Made by a program: the position numbers and the translations under genes
Shown: in pieces, positions 48,793 through 60,451 of the stretch
How the letters are laid out: every line of letters starts with the position of its first letter
Position numbering within the stretch: the stretch's first letter is position 1
Notes under the pieces: model-generated
The model's database searches: none
Seen by the model: the letters and a program-made list of their open reading frames with translations, nothing else
What the model was told of the DNA's origin: nothing
Origin: Apium graveolens
Lineage: Eukaryota; Streptophyta; Magnoliopsida; Apiales; Apiaceae
NCBI RefSeq assembly: GCF_009905375.1
Contig: NW_027417461.1
Coordinates: 1 to 64,000, forward strand
DNA: 64,000 nucleotides
Reading direction: 5' to 3'

Positions 48793-51700
48793 TGTAATAA
48801 CCCCCAAAATTTTCAACTTTTTGTAACCCTTGTGAATAGTGTTTTTGCTGAATGAGAAAACTTTTCATGCCACACTATGTAGGGGTTCTATTATGGATAT
48901 TCTGAGATTTTATTAGTACTCTATATGATATATGAGTGTATGTAAAGATCGTCAGAATCCAATTTCTGAACACTTTGGTTTTTCCCGGAAATCCACTAGA
49001 TACGGAAAGAATTGAGTATAAGGTAGCAGGATAAAAAGGATTTAAATTAAAGGATTATAATAGAGGATCATAAAAAGGAATATAATGTATTGAGAAAGGT
49101 TAAGGGAACCTAAGTAATAAGATCCTGGGTATGATCCTTCAAACGATAAACGAAAACGAAAGTTAAGCGAACCGTATAACAGATCTGCGGTCATTAGGCA
49201 AACAATTAGGAAGTTAATCAAAGGGATTAGAGAGAGTGATGTCACCCAACCAATGAGAAGAGGACAAGGAGGGAAAGATGACATCACCACATGACATGGG
49301 CATGACATGGGAAGGAAGGAGATGTGGTGGCTTTTTAACCACACAAAATCAAGGGCAACTAGGTAATTTACTAAAACAAACACAAAATCAAACCAACCAA
49401 GCCAAGCAAATCATTTTCATCAAAATCAAAAAAAAAGAAACCAAGGCATTGTTCTTCATGCTCTCGGCTTTTTGACATTTTAAAGGCAAGGAAATTCAAA
49501 ACTCAAGATCCAAGCTTCCTAAATTGGTGAGTTAATTCCCTAGTCATCCTTATGCTTAGTTAGGGCTATATCATGAGTTTAAGCCATCAATTCCTTCTCA
49601 ATCTTCTTCATTTAATCAATGAAGAAGACAATGAATAGTGTTTTCAAGTTTTTAACTTGAAATTTTTCTTGATTTCCTTGAAGATCCAAGCATTCCTAAG
49701 ACTTCTCAAGGCTTCTTAAGGCTTCCTAGCTCCTCCCACCACTTCGAGGAAGGTATATCATCTCCAAACCCTAGATTCCTATGTATTATTGTATTATAAG
49801 ATGATTTTGATTAGTAGGGTGATATTGTAGCTTAATGTTTGTGATTTAGAGTTTGGGATTGAAATGGTATTGAAATGGAATGGTAAATGTTGTTATTTTG
49901 GTTAAAAGATTGTAGTATAGTTAAATTCAAGCTTAGGCATAAGTATGAATGTTAAAATTGAATTGGTTGGGGCTGATATGATGTGATAAGGATGGATTTT
50001 GGTTGTATGTTTGATTTGAGGTTGAATTGGGTTGGTTTTGAATGGTTTTAAATTGGGAAATCGCGTAAATATAGCCGTCGTAACGTCCGATTTTCTTTGG
50101 ACTGCTTTTGTGCATAACATTAGGACCCGAGAACCCCCTGCTAGACTTTGACCATTGCCATGTCTAGATATCTCGTGTTACGAGCTTCGTTTTTTGATAT
50201 GTAGTTCGTTCGATTCCGATGCACGGTTTAGGAGAAACGACCGTTTCAAGTAACGGCGTTTCGCGAATGAAACTTTTCCCATCGCCTTACTTTGAAACAT
50301 AGGTTAAAGACCAAAAAGGGTTAATTAATGTATGAAACATTTATGGTAAGTGTGTTAGGCAGTTAGTAAGACACTCGCGAAGGAATCGCCTTAAAACTCG
50401 TAAAGGTTAAATTATTAAAAATGGTGGAGCCAAGGGTACTCGAGTGACTTAAGAGAATCAATAAGCGCAAAACAAGCGTTAGAGTCTAAGTTAGTTAAAG
50501 TATAGATTTACAAGTGACTTTGGTTTAATTCCAACTTACTTGTTGTTTATAGGTTACCAAACTCGTCCCGAGCCTTTTATCACCCCAAGTCGCTCAGGCA
50601 AGTTTTCTATCCGTTATACTTTTGTTGTGATGTATTTGTGTATATGCATGATCTTGCGTTAAATGCATATTTGTTATAGCAGATTCTTGCGATATATTGT
50701 AGCATGTTATATGGTACATATGCATGCCTGTTTCGTATTCTTGCCATATATATATCTGTTGGGTCAGTTGATAATACCTATGCTAGAGGTTAGCAGTATT
50801 TTGCATATACCCTTATTATAAGGACCCAAAGGTGAAAACATTTTCTAAAACCGGGAGTCGAGGATCCCGAGTAGATTTTGTATATATGTATATATATATA
50901 TATATTCATATATATATATGGTTATAGTTTTCAAAACTATTAATCGAATAAGGGTTATTCGATAACTTTATATTATTTATTGAATATTATTTCGAATATT
51001 ATTCGAGGGCTTATGACTCTTTTATATTATTATTGGATATTACTTGGATATTCATTTGAGGATGTATGACTCCTTTATTTTATGAATATTATTTATAATA
51101 TTCATTCAAGGTATTATGACTCCGCTTATTACTGCAATATATTCTTTATTTTATTAAAGAATAAGGTGTCAATAATCAAACTTATTTTCGATTATTCAAA
51201 TAAAGATAGTACTTTCGTATAAGTATATCTTTGGTTATTTAATACTCGTTTCAAGTATAAGTTTTAATACTTCTACTTCAATTATTTTTATAAAGATTAT
51301 TCTTTATGGGAATATTATTTAAATAATAATATTCAGACATTTTCTAAATATACTGGGGACTGATTTACTTCATTAAATCAGCTTTACTCCAAACCCTCTT
51401 TAAAGTGTTTTCGAGTCTTCAAAATAATTTTTAAAAGTTAGAGCGGATCCCAAAACTCATTTTTATGTTTAAGATCTTCCTTTTTAAGGGGATTTAAATA
51501 CTCGCTCAAAACCTGAGGGATCCGGCTCTGTAGTGTATTTTATATTCGCAACAAGGTTGCAGTTTTGGTAAATGAATTGATTACTTACCCAACGTTCGGG
51601 AAGTAAGTCCATCTATTGAGTCGGCATAAGCAACATGGGCTCAGTGGGCGTCCATGATAGTGTAAGTGGCTCAGTGGGAGTCCATTAAATGCATAAGTGG

Positions 51701-52699
51701 CTGAGTGGCAGTCCAGCATAAGGTCCTATTGAGACCAGGGTGATGACCAGTGGGGAATTCGTCCATCTACTAGTAGAAAAGGTTACTTATTGGTATCCTT
51801 GCCTGATCAGCAAGATACCTGGTTTATGCCAAAATTCTTTTCCTTTTTCTAAAATTTATTGGATGTTTCAAACTCTGTTCATACTTTACATGACAGAGGT
51901 TTTCAGGAAATGTATAAAGAAGATGTATATGTGGAAATATATATACATATCAGAACTTAATGAAGTATATCATAACTTCATTTCCTTTAATAATATTTCA
52001 AAGATTTAATCTATTCAAATCTTGTCTTGTAGTCTCATCTATGTGATGAACTGGTAAAAGCTCATTATACTGGAACAGTGGTAGTTCAAGTAGCTTTATA
52101 AATGATATAAGTGTAGTGAAGTATTTGGTAACTTCATCCCTTGTTTTTACTTATATCTAGTAAGTAATTATCTTACACTTGATAAAAGATTCTAGTAAGT
52201 ATCCATTTAGATACTTATATTATTGTTATCACTTTATACTATCTTGCGAGCTGTAAGGCTCACTCTTGCTTTATTTCTTCATCACACAACAACAGTTAGG
52301 AAAGATGGCCAGACTCCAGCAGACCCAGCGCAAGCGCGTGGGAAGCGTCCCGCGTCTTCCCGATGATGTTGTGGCTGCTATAGCTGCAGAGGTAGATCTA
52401 TTGGTAGATCAGGCATTCTACTTTTGAGAATCAAATTATGTATAATTATAACTTGTGGCAGATAATGGCAATTAACTGTAAATTATCAAGTAATCATTTG
52501 GGGTTGTAATAACTTTTAAATTGTGGATTCAAAGACTTGTACTCATTTTAATTTCATCTCTGAGACTATAACGGGTTGTGGTGTGTGTTAGTGTGGGGTC
52601 ACAGCATAAGGTTATTTATTATTAATTAAGTGAAGTGATATTGTGGAAAGAAAGATCGTGACGACCCGGATCCCCGACCCCGGATCTGGGGGTGTTACA
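48793..52699 (+). repeat. 3' LTR of Tekay A2
   Basis: 3907 bp, TGTAATAACC to GGTGTTACA. An extra TTGTATTA (about 49790) explains the 8-bp length difference from the 5' LTR. Followed by ATAAA. Confidence 0.97.
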
Positions 52700-52704
52700 A
52701 TAAA
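52700..52704 (+). repeat. Target-site duplication of A2, right copy (ATAAA)
   Basis: Exact copy of 39207-39211. Confidence 0.9.
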
Positions 52705-52754
52705 TAAAGTAGAATTGATTTTTTTTATCGAAGATGACTTGAAGTTATAAAAGA
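52705..52754 (+). repeat. Outer LTR 'E', second segment
   Basis: Fifty bases lying between the A2 target copy and the next insertion. Together with 39150-39211 and 55200-55424 they form one LTR tail. Confidence 0.6.
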
Positions 52755-55194
52755 TATAACGACTCGTGTATTTTTGAATTATTAAAATATGTAATTGTGG
52801 AAGTGTTAAATAAATAAAGTATGTGTATAATTTTTGTCAGCTCGATGTTGTTTTATTATTATTTATGTGTGATTTATGGTGTACAGGGTGGTTCGTGTAG
52901 TTAATTATTGAGTATATTGAATTGTTGGCACTTTTAAAAGTGAATTTAGTGCAGTTTTATTTCCATAAAGACTTGGAGTGTCTCTAAAATTATTTTTATG
53001 ACTTTATAATTTCAATAATTATTTTTAGGACTTTATAAAATTGAGAAATCAATATTTCATTAATTAATTATTTTTAAATGATTTTCTGAGTGTGTTTACT
53101 AGTAAAATCCATATTTAATTATGGAAAACTTCAAAAAAATTATGAAACTTATATTTTATTAAGTTCGTAATATTCTGAGAATTTTAGAATTATTTTGGAA
53201 ATTTCTAGGATTAATTTCACCTGCGCCTTGTTTCGTTAATTGTTAAAAAGCGGGCATAAAGTGTGTTTTGAAAACTGTTTTAAAATTTCGGAATTTATGT
53301 TTTTGTGAACTTCGGGATATTTATAACATTTTAAGACTATATCCGTGATTTTCTGAATTTATTTTGAGTCCAGCTCGGTTCGTTAATTGTAAAATGTAGG
53401 CATCAATTGCGTTTCAAAATTTATCTAAAAATAACGAAATTCATATTTTATTAACTTGGGGATATTTATATAATTTTAAAACTAGTTTGGTGAATTTCGG
53501 GATTATTATCACTCGTAAGTTTATTCCTTTAAAATCAAGTGGCGGAATAAACCGAGCTGCAGAACGATCACATTTATCTCTACCACTACGTGTCGAGTCC
53601 TTAGCCATTTTGTGGACACGTGTCCAGCTGCAAGCAAACAAGATATATAAAAAAAAGAGACCCATGACTCCCATCTTCACCCCTGTTCTTTATCTCCTTC
53701 GTCTCTTGTCTCTCTGTCTCGCCTCCATTTCTGTTTATTTCTTTTAATTACAACTCGATTTCGAGTTGTTCCTAGCCCTGTACTCGGTAATTCCGGCCAT
53801 TCCTGCCCTGTTTCTGCCGCCGTGGTCTCTTATTTTTCCGGTTATAGTCGAGAACCTGAAAGTGGACGATGGACTAAAGATAACCTAGTGGTCAGTCGGC
53901 GAGCTCAGTGGAGTTTCAACAGAAAAATCTGAGTGTCCAAGTCAAATCCAATGGGATCTAGTAGTGGAACGTTAAAGCCTGAGCGACAGAGTCGGCTCAG
54001 AGTTGATCAGTAATAGTTATAAAGCCCTGTAAGGCAAGTAATTCCGAACTTTTCTTCAAGATATATCGCAATTATTTTCGAACTGTTTCATAAAGTGTCG
54101 CTCTTATTCAAAATAACTCTTGTTCATATTGCAAGTGCTTTAAACTATTTACCCTTGAACCCTGATTTTTCTTGATCTTGAGCCGTAAGCCTTGTTCTTT
54201 GTAAACCATCTTTTGTTGATCCTCAAATACCAAATCGCACAAATATGATACCACTCCCCAAATGTATAACTACCAAACACCAAACACTGGAGCAAAAATT
54301 GTTTGAAAACACAGAAACTTTTATACTCCAACCATTCTTTATAACATCAAAGAACTATACCTTGAAAAATCAGTATTCGTCCAATACCTGATTATTTTAC
54401 AGACTGAAAACCGTTTCTTATACATACCTTGATATACCCTTGAGATATCCATGAGTTTCTTTACGTTTTTATTCAAGGGTTTAACCATCATTGATTATGA
54501 TCTTGTTTATCGAATTATATTGTTTATCATATTGAACTGCTCTAGAATTGGATAGTTTCTTTTATATATGTGGACCAGATTCGTGGTCAGACCATATCTA
54601 TGGCCAATTTAGGCCAATGTGTGCCTTGGATCCGGTAATTAGAGCAGTGTTGTGTGCTTTGCTCGGGGTTAGTGCGTGACTGATCAACAGCCTAACCTTG
54701 GTTTTAAAAACTTAAAATGAATGTCCATGTCTAATGATTGTTTAGCAATAAACTTGATTCCTCTGAATCATCTCGTTTGATCATTGATTAATCTCAATTA
54801 TTATCATTGTGACTTGTTGAGCTAGTTAGCTCACTCTTGCGAATCTTTTTATGTATTCTACAGTTAAGAAGGATACGGCTGATAGCGAGGTTTCCCAGTT
54901 CAATGTACGAGCTAGGATTCCAGATTGAGTTGGATCGAGCTAGCAGGAGCTAATTGCGGTAGTGAGATAGTAAGATTGTAAGAATAATTTTATTATCAGT
55001 TGTAGTTTAAATTAGTCGGGATTTGGTACGATGTAATAAAAGTTAAGGTTGTGGCTTGTTTTCATACTTTAACCTGTTGCGATCCATGGTTATGAAAAGA
55101 AGGGTCATTGCAACTAGTATCTTATATACATGTTTATGTGTTGTGGTTGTGTTGTGGACCCCAAACTTCTGACCCGGGTTTGGAGGGCACCACA
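52755..55194 (+). repeat. Solo LTR of the D family, TSD AAAGA
   Basis: TATAACGACTCG (an altered TG start) to GGCACCACA, 2440 bp, flanked by AAAGA at 52750-52754 and 55195-55199. No PBS or internal sequence adjoins it. The 3' half is clearly related to LTR D (CTTGTTGAGCTAGTTAGCTC, GATTTGG, CTTTAACCTGTTGCGAT, CTGACCCGGGTTTGGAGG). Such solo LTRs form by recombination between the two LTRs of a full element. Short frames within it (53441-53747) have no recognisable content. Confidence 0.88.
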
Positions 55195-55199
55195 AAAGA

Positions 55200-55424
55200 T
55201 GTTGTTTATTAATAGTGGTTGATTCTAATTTCAATGTTGTAACCTGTATGCGATCCTCTTTTTAGGGAGTTAAAATGTTTTCTGTTGAATTCTTTTCAAA
55301 AGTTCAGGTTTTAAATTCTTGGATTCTTATTATCTTTTCAAAAATACAGGTTTTCGAAAATGTTTTAAAAAGGTTTTGTGTTAGTGACGTCAAATCCAGA
55401 CCCCCAGATTTACGGGATGTCACA
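55200..55424 (+). repeat. Outer LTR 'E', terminal segment
   Basis: Ends ACGGGATGTCACA at 55424, preceded by GACGTCAAATCCAGACCCCC, which parallels the Tekay LTR end GACGACCCGGATCCCCGACC. No PBS follows, so E is a 3' LTR or a solo LTR. The next base begins the TIR relic region; CTTTA (55425-55429) would be its target copy. Confidence 0.65.
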
Positions 55425-55469
55425 CTTTATCATGAAAGTCAACTATATAATAAAGAAATATCATACATA

Positions 55470-55785
55470 TTTGCCACCCAAAATTAAGGCGACAAAGGTT
55501 ATAATGGTTGTCTTCTCAAAAAACTATGTTTCTTCAAGATGGTGCCTCAACGAGCTTGTCAAAATCCTCAGATTATAGAGAGCATGAACACATAAGGTGA
55601 TTCCCGTATTCTACCATATTGATCCAACTAATGTAAGGTACTAGAGTGGTTTATTTGGCTCTGTATTAAGAAATTATATATGGCATGTACTGAGAACAAG
55701 GAGGTAGAAACCTGGATATCTGTGCTAACAAAAGTCAGAGAACTTTCTAAACATCATCTGCCAATTTCACGGAGCAGGTATACTA
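55470..55785 (+). pseudogene. TIR-domain disease-resistance gene relic
   Basis: The plus frame reads VIMVVFSKNYVSSRWCLNEL, then VKIL, a match to the central TIR motif of plant TIR-NBS-LRR proteins. It continues in phase with two stops into KVIPVFYHIDPTNVR and a third stop, then SGLFGSVL. After one frame shift near 55680 it gives ENKEVETWISVLTKVRELS, the last helices of the TIR fold. A GGTATACT at about 55785 fits the exon end usual after a TIR exon. The N-terminal part, with the catalytic Glu region, and all of NBS and LRR are missing here; LTR E adjoins the 5' side. A dead fragment, not a working immune receptor. Confidence 0.8.
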
Positions 55786-55799
55786 ACTAATTTACCATC

Positions 55800-57279
55800 T
55801 AACATGCTATCCCCTAGAACTCGTTTTGTCCAAGCATTTGGCAAAAACATGCGCTAAAATTACACGCAAGTATACGTGTTCACAAGTAGTATAAGATATA
55901 AATCAGATTCGTACCCACAAAGACTCTTTTTAGTTAACTTAAAATTATCCACCTATGCAACAATGGTATGGCTATCGCTCAACGCTAAGACAATAACAAG
56001 TTGAGATGTTTATAACTAAGATTAAACTAACATACAATTAACTAAGAATAAAAGTGATTGAATTAACTATATGAGATAAACATGGGATTCTAACTTTATT
56101 ACTACTTCATTCAAAGTCATTGTTCTTAACCTTAGCATGTGATGGTGATGACAACTAATCAGATAACACGAAACTAGTAAACGCCAACTTTTGTCGCACG
56201 AATACCCTACTACCAGACATCCATAAAAGAGATAAAAGCTGAATAGACACCAATTTGTTGAGACCCTATATGTCTATAGAATTTGACAACATAAAGGTTT
56301 AATGCGCAAGTTATCTATCGTGATTACATAGGACAAGTAAAATGGTTAAAATTACCTATGAATCATGCATAACAATTATACATAAACCTATGCTAGCATG
56401 GCAAGTTCTGAATCTCTATATTCACTTTCGCTTCAATAGAGATTAACACGCTATCTTATATATTAGCTACGCACATAAGACGAATAAGCACAACCAATAC
56501 TAGGATATCAATCAATCACAAGACACCAAGATATTGAAACAAACTAACTATAAAAATCCATAAGTAAATCTGTTAGTTACCCACGATAACGATTAGTTCT
56601 TAACCGAACTCATCGTCACCATGGGTTCCAACGAAAACATGATAATAAATAATATAAGAGTATTAGGGTTCAACGAAAAATCGAAAATAAGCATCTGAAG
56701 TACAATTATAATAAAGAAAACAAAAGTCTTCTTCTCCGTAGCAGTCTCGTGCTCTCTAGGTCTTCTTATTGCTCTCCCCTCACTCCTTGTTGTTAAAAAC
56801 GTCTTTTTATTGGTTTATATAAGCCCCTAGTGGACTTGGACCCTCAAAATCATCAAATTCTACTAAAATAAGGATTCTAGGGCAAAAAGGCAGGGCGGCC
56901 GTGCTAAAATCAGCGCGGGCGCGCTGGTCTTTTGGCAGAAAGTTGGCGCGGACGTGCTAGTTTTGGGGGCGACCGCACAGGGTTTCTGGATTTTTCTGCT
57001 GATTCTTCTTTTGGCCCTATCTTGAGTTCTGCTCGTCAGAATTAGGCGATTCAACTGCCCACGCGAAGCTAACGAGATTCTCTACAACTTGAGAATGGTC
57101 CTAGACTTCCAATTCTTAGCTCTTTTCAGCATATTTCCTTGAAAAGCTCTTTTCTTCATTTAACTGATGCCTGAAATGCAATAATACAAAATATATCAAA
57201 AATACCAACAACTAGAGTCCAAAATACCAACTTAAACTTATAATGAAGCGTTCCAAGTAGATGTAAAATCCACTTATCA
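55800..57279 (-). repeat. Repeat R, minus copy
   Basis: About 1.5 kb matching, in inverse, the plus copy at 58130-60451. Best conserved: GAACTTGCCATGCTAGCATA (reverse of 56388-56410) and the CATGTTTTCGTTGGAACCCA region (reverse of 56622-56642). It has a TATA box, a GC-rich low-complexity part (56890-56960) and no coding frame. Plant LTR elements of the Athila or LARD kind carry similar non-coding sequence, but I cannot assign it. Both outer ends are approximate. Confidence 0.6.
56815..56822 (-). promoter_or_regulatory. TATA box of repeat R, minus copy
   Basis: Minus strand CTTATATAAACC; the plus copy has CTATATAAAC at 58137-58146 at the equivalent place, so the site is conserved in both. Confidence 0.5.
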
Positions 57280-57828
57280 ATTCCCAACATACTAAATTAT
57301 TCATGCTCTTAATAAATTAAAAGTTTAAGAAATGAGATTAACAAAAGAACATCTAGAGATTAACAAAAGAACATCTAAGGAGGTCTAAAACAAGTATTAT
57401 AGTAACTACTTGTAGTAATATATTGCTCCCAAATTTATCAATATAGTCTCAATCTAGAGTTCTTGTGTAGACATTCTATTTTTTTAGTATACATTGTATT
57501 ATGTGATGTTAATATGGACTTCAAGTCTTGAGCTATGTATAGAGATTCTAGTACTGTTTAGTGTGATTTATGAGTTTTGACTGATTTGTTTTTAACATGT
57601 CATGGTTCTACAATGGAGATCAGTAAATAATCTATATTAAATTCTTGGAAGTAACATTCTGCAACTGAATGATTGAATTTGGACATGTAAATTTTCAACA
57701 TATATGATATGATAAGAGTACATGATAAAGTAATCAAAGGCCTTTTTAGCGCGTTTCTGAAAGTTTTTCTAGCATAATTGGTATAATTATTAATTTGAGA
57801 TTGTGTCTGATTTAAGGTTTTTTTACAG
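57280..57828 (+). other. Intron-like single-copy sequence before the FKBP exon
   Basis: T-rich, without repeats from other blocks except a 20-bp unit AGATTAACAAAAGAACATCT doubled at about 57330-57376. No coding frame. It ends in a polypyrimidine tract and TTTTTTTACAG, so it reads as the 3' part of an intron. Confidence 0.5.
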
Positions 57829-57937
57829 GTAATCTTTCGTTATATTGGTTACAATGAGTCAGGAAGGCGCATTAACACCACCTATATACAAGGTGCTCCT
57901 GCAAAATTTTGGTTGGGAACTAATGGATTAGTTCCAG
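57829..57937 (+). pseudogene. Single exon of an FKBP20-2-like plastid peptidyl-prolyl isomerase
   Basis: A 109-bp exon bounded by TTTTTTTACAG (57818-57828) and a GTAGAA donor (57938). It translates without stops to VIFRYIGYNESGRRINTTYI then QGAPAKFWLGTNGLVP. This fits the N-terminal strand, loop and 'LG.N.LVPG' turn of the FKBP fold and is closest, from memory, to the thylakoid-lumen FKBP20-2. The following exon (with the RRI(I/V)PPELG motif) is not seen before repeat R begins, nor is an earlier exon within 550 bases. It is either one exon of a gene stretched by insertions or a stranded gene fragment. The clean frame and splice sites argue for recent or ongoing constraint. Confidence 0.6.
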
Positions 57938-58401
57938 GTAGAAAATATTACAATTAGCATGTTTGATGCATCCGTGTCTTTTTTATGCACTAAATTTAAT
58001 TAGTATTAAATTCATATTTAGTGTATTACTTCTGTGTTATTATCTTTTGCATGTTTACCAGATAAAAGATGATTAACAAGGCAAAATATGGTTAACAAAT
58101 TGTGCAAAATTCTGGACTCCTGGGGTGCATGGACTGCTATATAAACATAACTTAGGTCATTTATTAAATTATTATTCAGATAATTCAGAGTTTGAAGACA
58201 TCAAGGAAGGAGAAGACGACAAGAGATCTTTTGGCACAATTCAACAAAGGCGAAGACGATCTAGTTTATTCTTGTGAATCTTTGTTTTGAGTTGTAATTT
58301 GGATGCTTTTTTCTTGTTTGTTTGAATCTATATTCTTGTGTGTACTTTGGTTTAATTATTCGTATAAAGACTATGTTTGCTATATCATGTTTTCATTGGA
58401 A

Positions 58402-58406
58402 CCCAT
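58402..58406 (+). repeat. Target-site duplication of the solo copia LTR, left copy (CCCAT)
   Basis: CCCAT, repeated at 60137-60141. The minus R copy has a single CCCAT at the same place (GGAACCCATGGTGACGATGA), the empty site. Confidence 0.88.
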
Positions 58407-60136
58407 TAAAAGAGATGTGTCCTAAGTCCAATCATGTATGATGATTTAGGAATAACTTTTATGTAATCTGTATTGATTTCATTGATATTAATAAAAGACT
58501 TGTTTTGGTTTTATTGCGGGCTTTATCTATTTAAGTGTTTAAATAAGATATACCATAGTTTAGAGTAAAGCTTTTTATGGATTATGATAAGATCATAATA
58601 ATGAGACCTAAAAGATGATAACTCTAAACTTAAATATTTCCTGGTCGTAGGATTACTAACTAGTAATTAGTAATCCGCAAAGATCGGTACATACTATGCT
58701 TGCTTCATTATGAAGGATGTCTGTTCTCATAGACATTTGTGTGGTGACACTATAGCTAGTATGTAGGTGCTTATTATAGAATAAGTTCACTAAACATGAC
58801 TCACACAGCTGAACAACTGATGGAGTTCACTCACGTGTCAGCAGTTGTTCACATAGTGATAGTTGTACAAGTATCCTTAGACTTGAGGTCATCATAGTCA
58901 TCTTGTGTACACTGAACTATGCTTTGGTTTAATTCTTAGTCTCCAGGGACAAATATAAGGGCTCTACTGGGTATAGGAATTTGTACACGAAGATAGTGTA
59001 TGATCAATAAAGGATCTACCCCTTCCAGTGAAGGAAGAGAATGTTCAATGTTGATCCACTTATGTTAGTTCAGGAATCTCTGGCAAGAGTGAATGAAATT
59101 AGAAAGTAGTTTCTAATTTACATTAAATAGAACTAAGCATAGTGAATGGGAAAGCAAATGATTAAATAAGATAGGCTTGACACAAGTTCCATGCCTTGTA
59201 TTTAATCGTGACATTGCAGGATAGAAGGAATTGATTGTACGGTAACTACTCACTGAATAGGTTCTTGGTATTCTAAGCAGTGAATTCCTATTATCCGGAT
59301 AGTCGCGATATGCTGAGAAGTATCCCTCACGATGTTGAATAAATATGATTAATTTATTAATTAATCATATTTAATAAATTAGAGAATTTATATAAATAAT
59401 GATAAAATAGTTTTATTATTATTTATTTCTACTACCGGCTTAATATTGAACCTACAGGGTCACACCATAAAAGAGAATGATATAATGGTGGAGGAATTAA
59501 TTAATAATGGCTGGTAATTATTTATTTGTGAAATAAATATTTAATTAGCAGATTTAATAATTGATTAAATGAGATTTAATTAATTCTTAATATTATTAAT
59601 TAAGAATTTAATTTTGGAAATTAAATCAAGTGAGAGAATTATTTTTCTAAAGTGTTTAGAAAAGGGATTAATGATTAAAAGGTGTTTTAATTATTAGTTA
59701 ATTGGTTAATAAGAATAATCAATTAAAGGGTTAATAATAATAATATTTTATGGAAAATTTTTAGCTGAAAATTTTGCCTATAAACATACTATTATAAACC
59801 CTATTTGCCTCAACCAAATAAAAAACCCTAATTCTAAAGTAGAAATAGAGGGAGGCAACTAATTCTCTCAACCTCTTCCTCCTCAATTACATTGATCTCT
59901 TGGTGGATACCGGTGGAGTTCTTCACACTTGAGGAGCAGCTGCTAGGGATCTCCGCTTATCGTTCTTGGATCGCTATTAAAGACCTCCATATTTCCATTA
60001 ACGTAAAGCTTCTTAAGGTAAACATACTGAACTACGAATTAAATATTATTTTTCGCATGGATCCTGCGGAGGGTTTCAGTTTTTTTTAAGATTTAAATTT
60101 ACGTTTTCGTTGCGTTTATGTGCTAAAAACCCCTCA
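58407..60136 (+). repeat. Solo LTR of the copia family found at 13911-21909
   Basis: 1730 bp, starting TAAAAGAGATGTGTCC (TG changed to TA) and ending CCCCTCA. Matches the copia LTRs throughout (TCCTAAGTCCAATCATGTAT, the TCTACTACCGGCTTAATATT block, GGATACCGGTGGAGT). The last 150 bases are more diverged. No PBS, internal sequence or polypurine tract. Short frame 59892-60089 is LTR sequence, not a gene. Confidence 0.92.
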
Positions 60137-60451
60137 CCCATGTTGGCGATGAGTTCGCTTATGGGCTAATCGATATCGTGGGGTTCTAGAGGATTTATTT
60201 ATTAATTGCTTTAGTTAATTTATTTGATGCCTTAGTGTGTGGTGATTGTATGATATCCTAGTTATGGTTGTGCTTATTCGTCTTGTGAGCGTCGCGAACT
60301 TATAAGATAGTGTGTTAAATCTTAATGAAGCGAAAGTGAATTTAAGGATTTAGAACTTGCCATGCTAGCATAGGTTCATGTATTGTTATGCATGATTCGT
60401 AGGTAATTTTAACTATCTTACTTGCCCTATGTAATCAAGATAGATAACTTG

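Larger units (their letters stand above)
39212..52699 (+). mobile_element. Full-length Tekay-type chromovirus A2
   Basis: 13,488 bp with two LTRs (3899 and 3907 bp), PBS, leader ORF, gag-pol and polypurine tract, flanked by perfect ATAAA duplications. It sits inside LTR E. LTRs differ by scattered substitutions and an 8-bp indel near 49790, so it is a young insertion. It is coding-defective through three lesions (44788, about 47593 and about 48079). Confidence 0.97.
58130..60451 (+). repeat. Repeat R, plus copy, with two later insertions
   Basis: Visible as 58130-58406 and 60142-60451, split by a solo copia LTR and cut off on the right by the SIRE-like element. Aligned with the minus copy it shows the same order: TATA box, CATGTTTTCATTGGAACCCAT, GATGAGTTCG, TATCGTGGGG, GCGAAAGTGAAT, CATGCTAGCATAGGTT, CATGATTCGTAGGTAATTTT, AGATAGATAACTTG. 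No gene. Confidence 0.65.

Noticed and set aside
55800..57279. Repeat R as a Helitron
   Set aside because: A CTAG-like end near 55823 was noticed, but no convincing 3' hairpin or TC start is seen, and the TATA box and layout fit an LTR-type element better.
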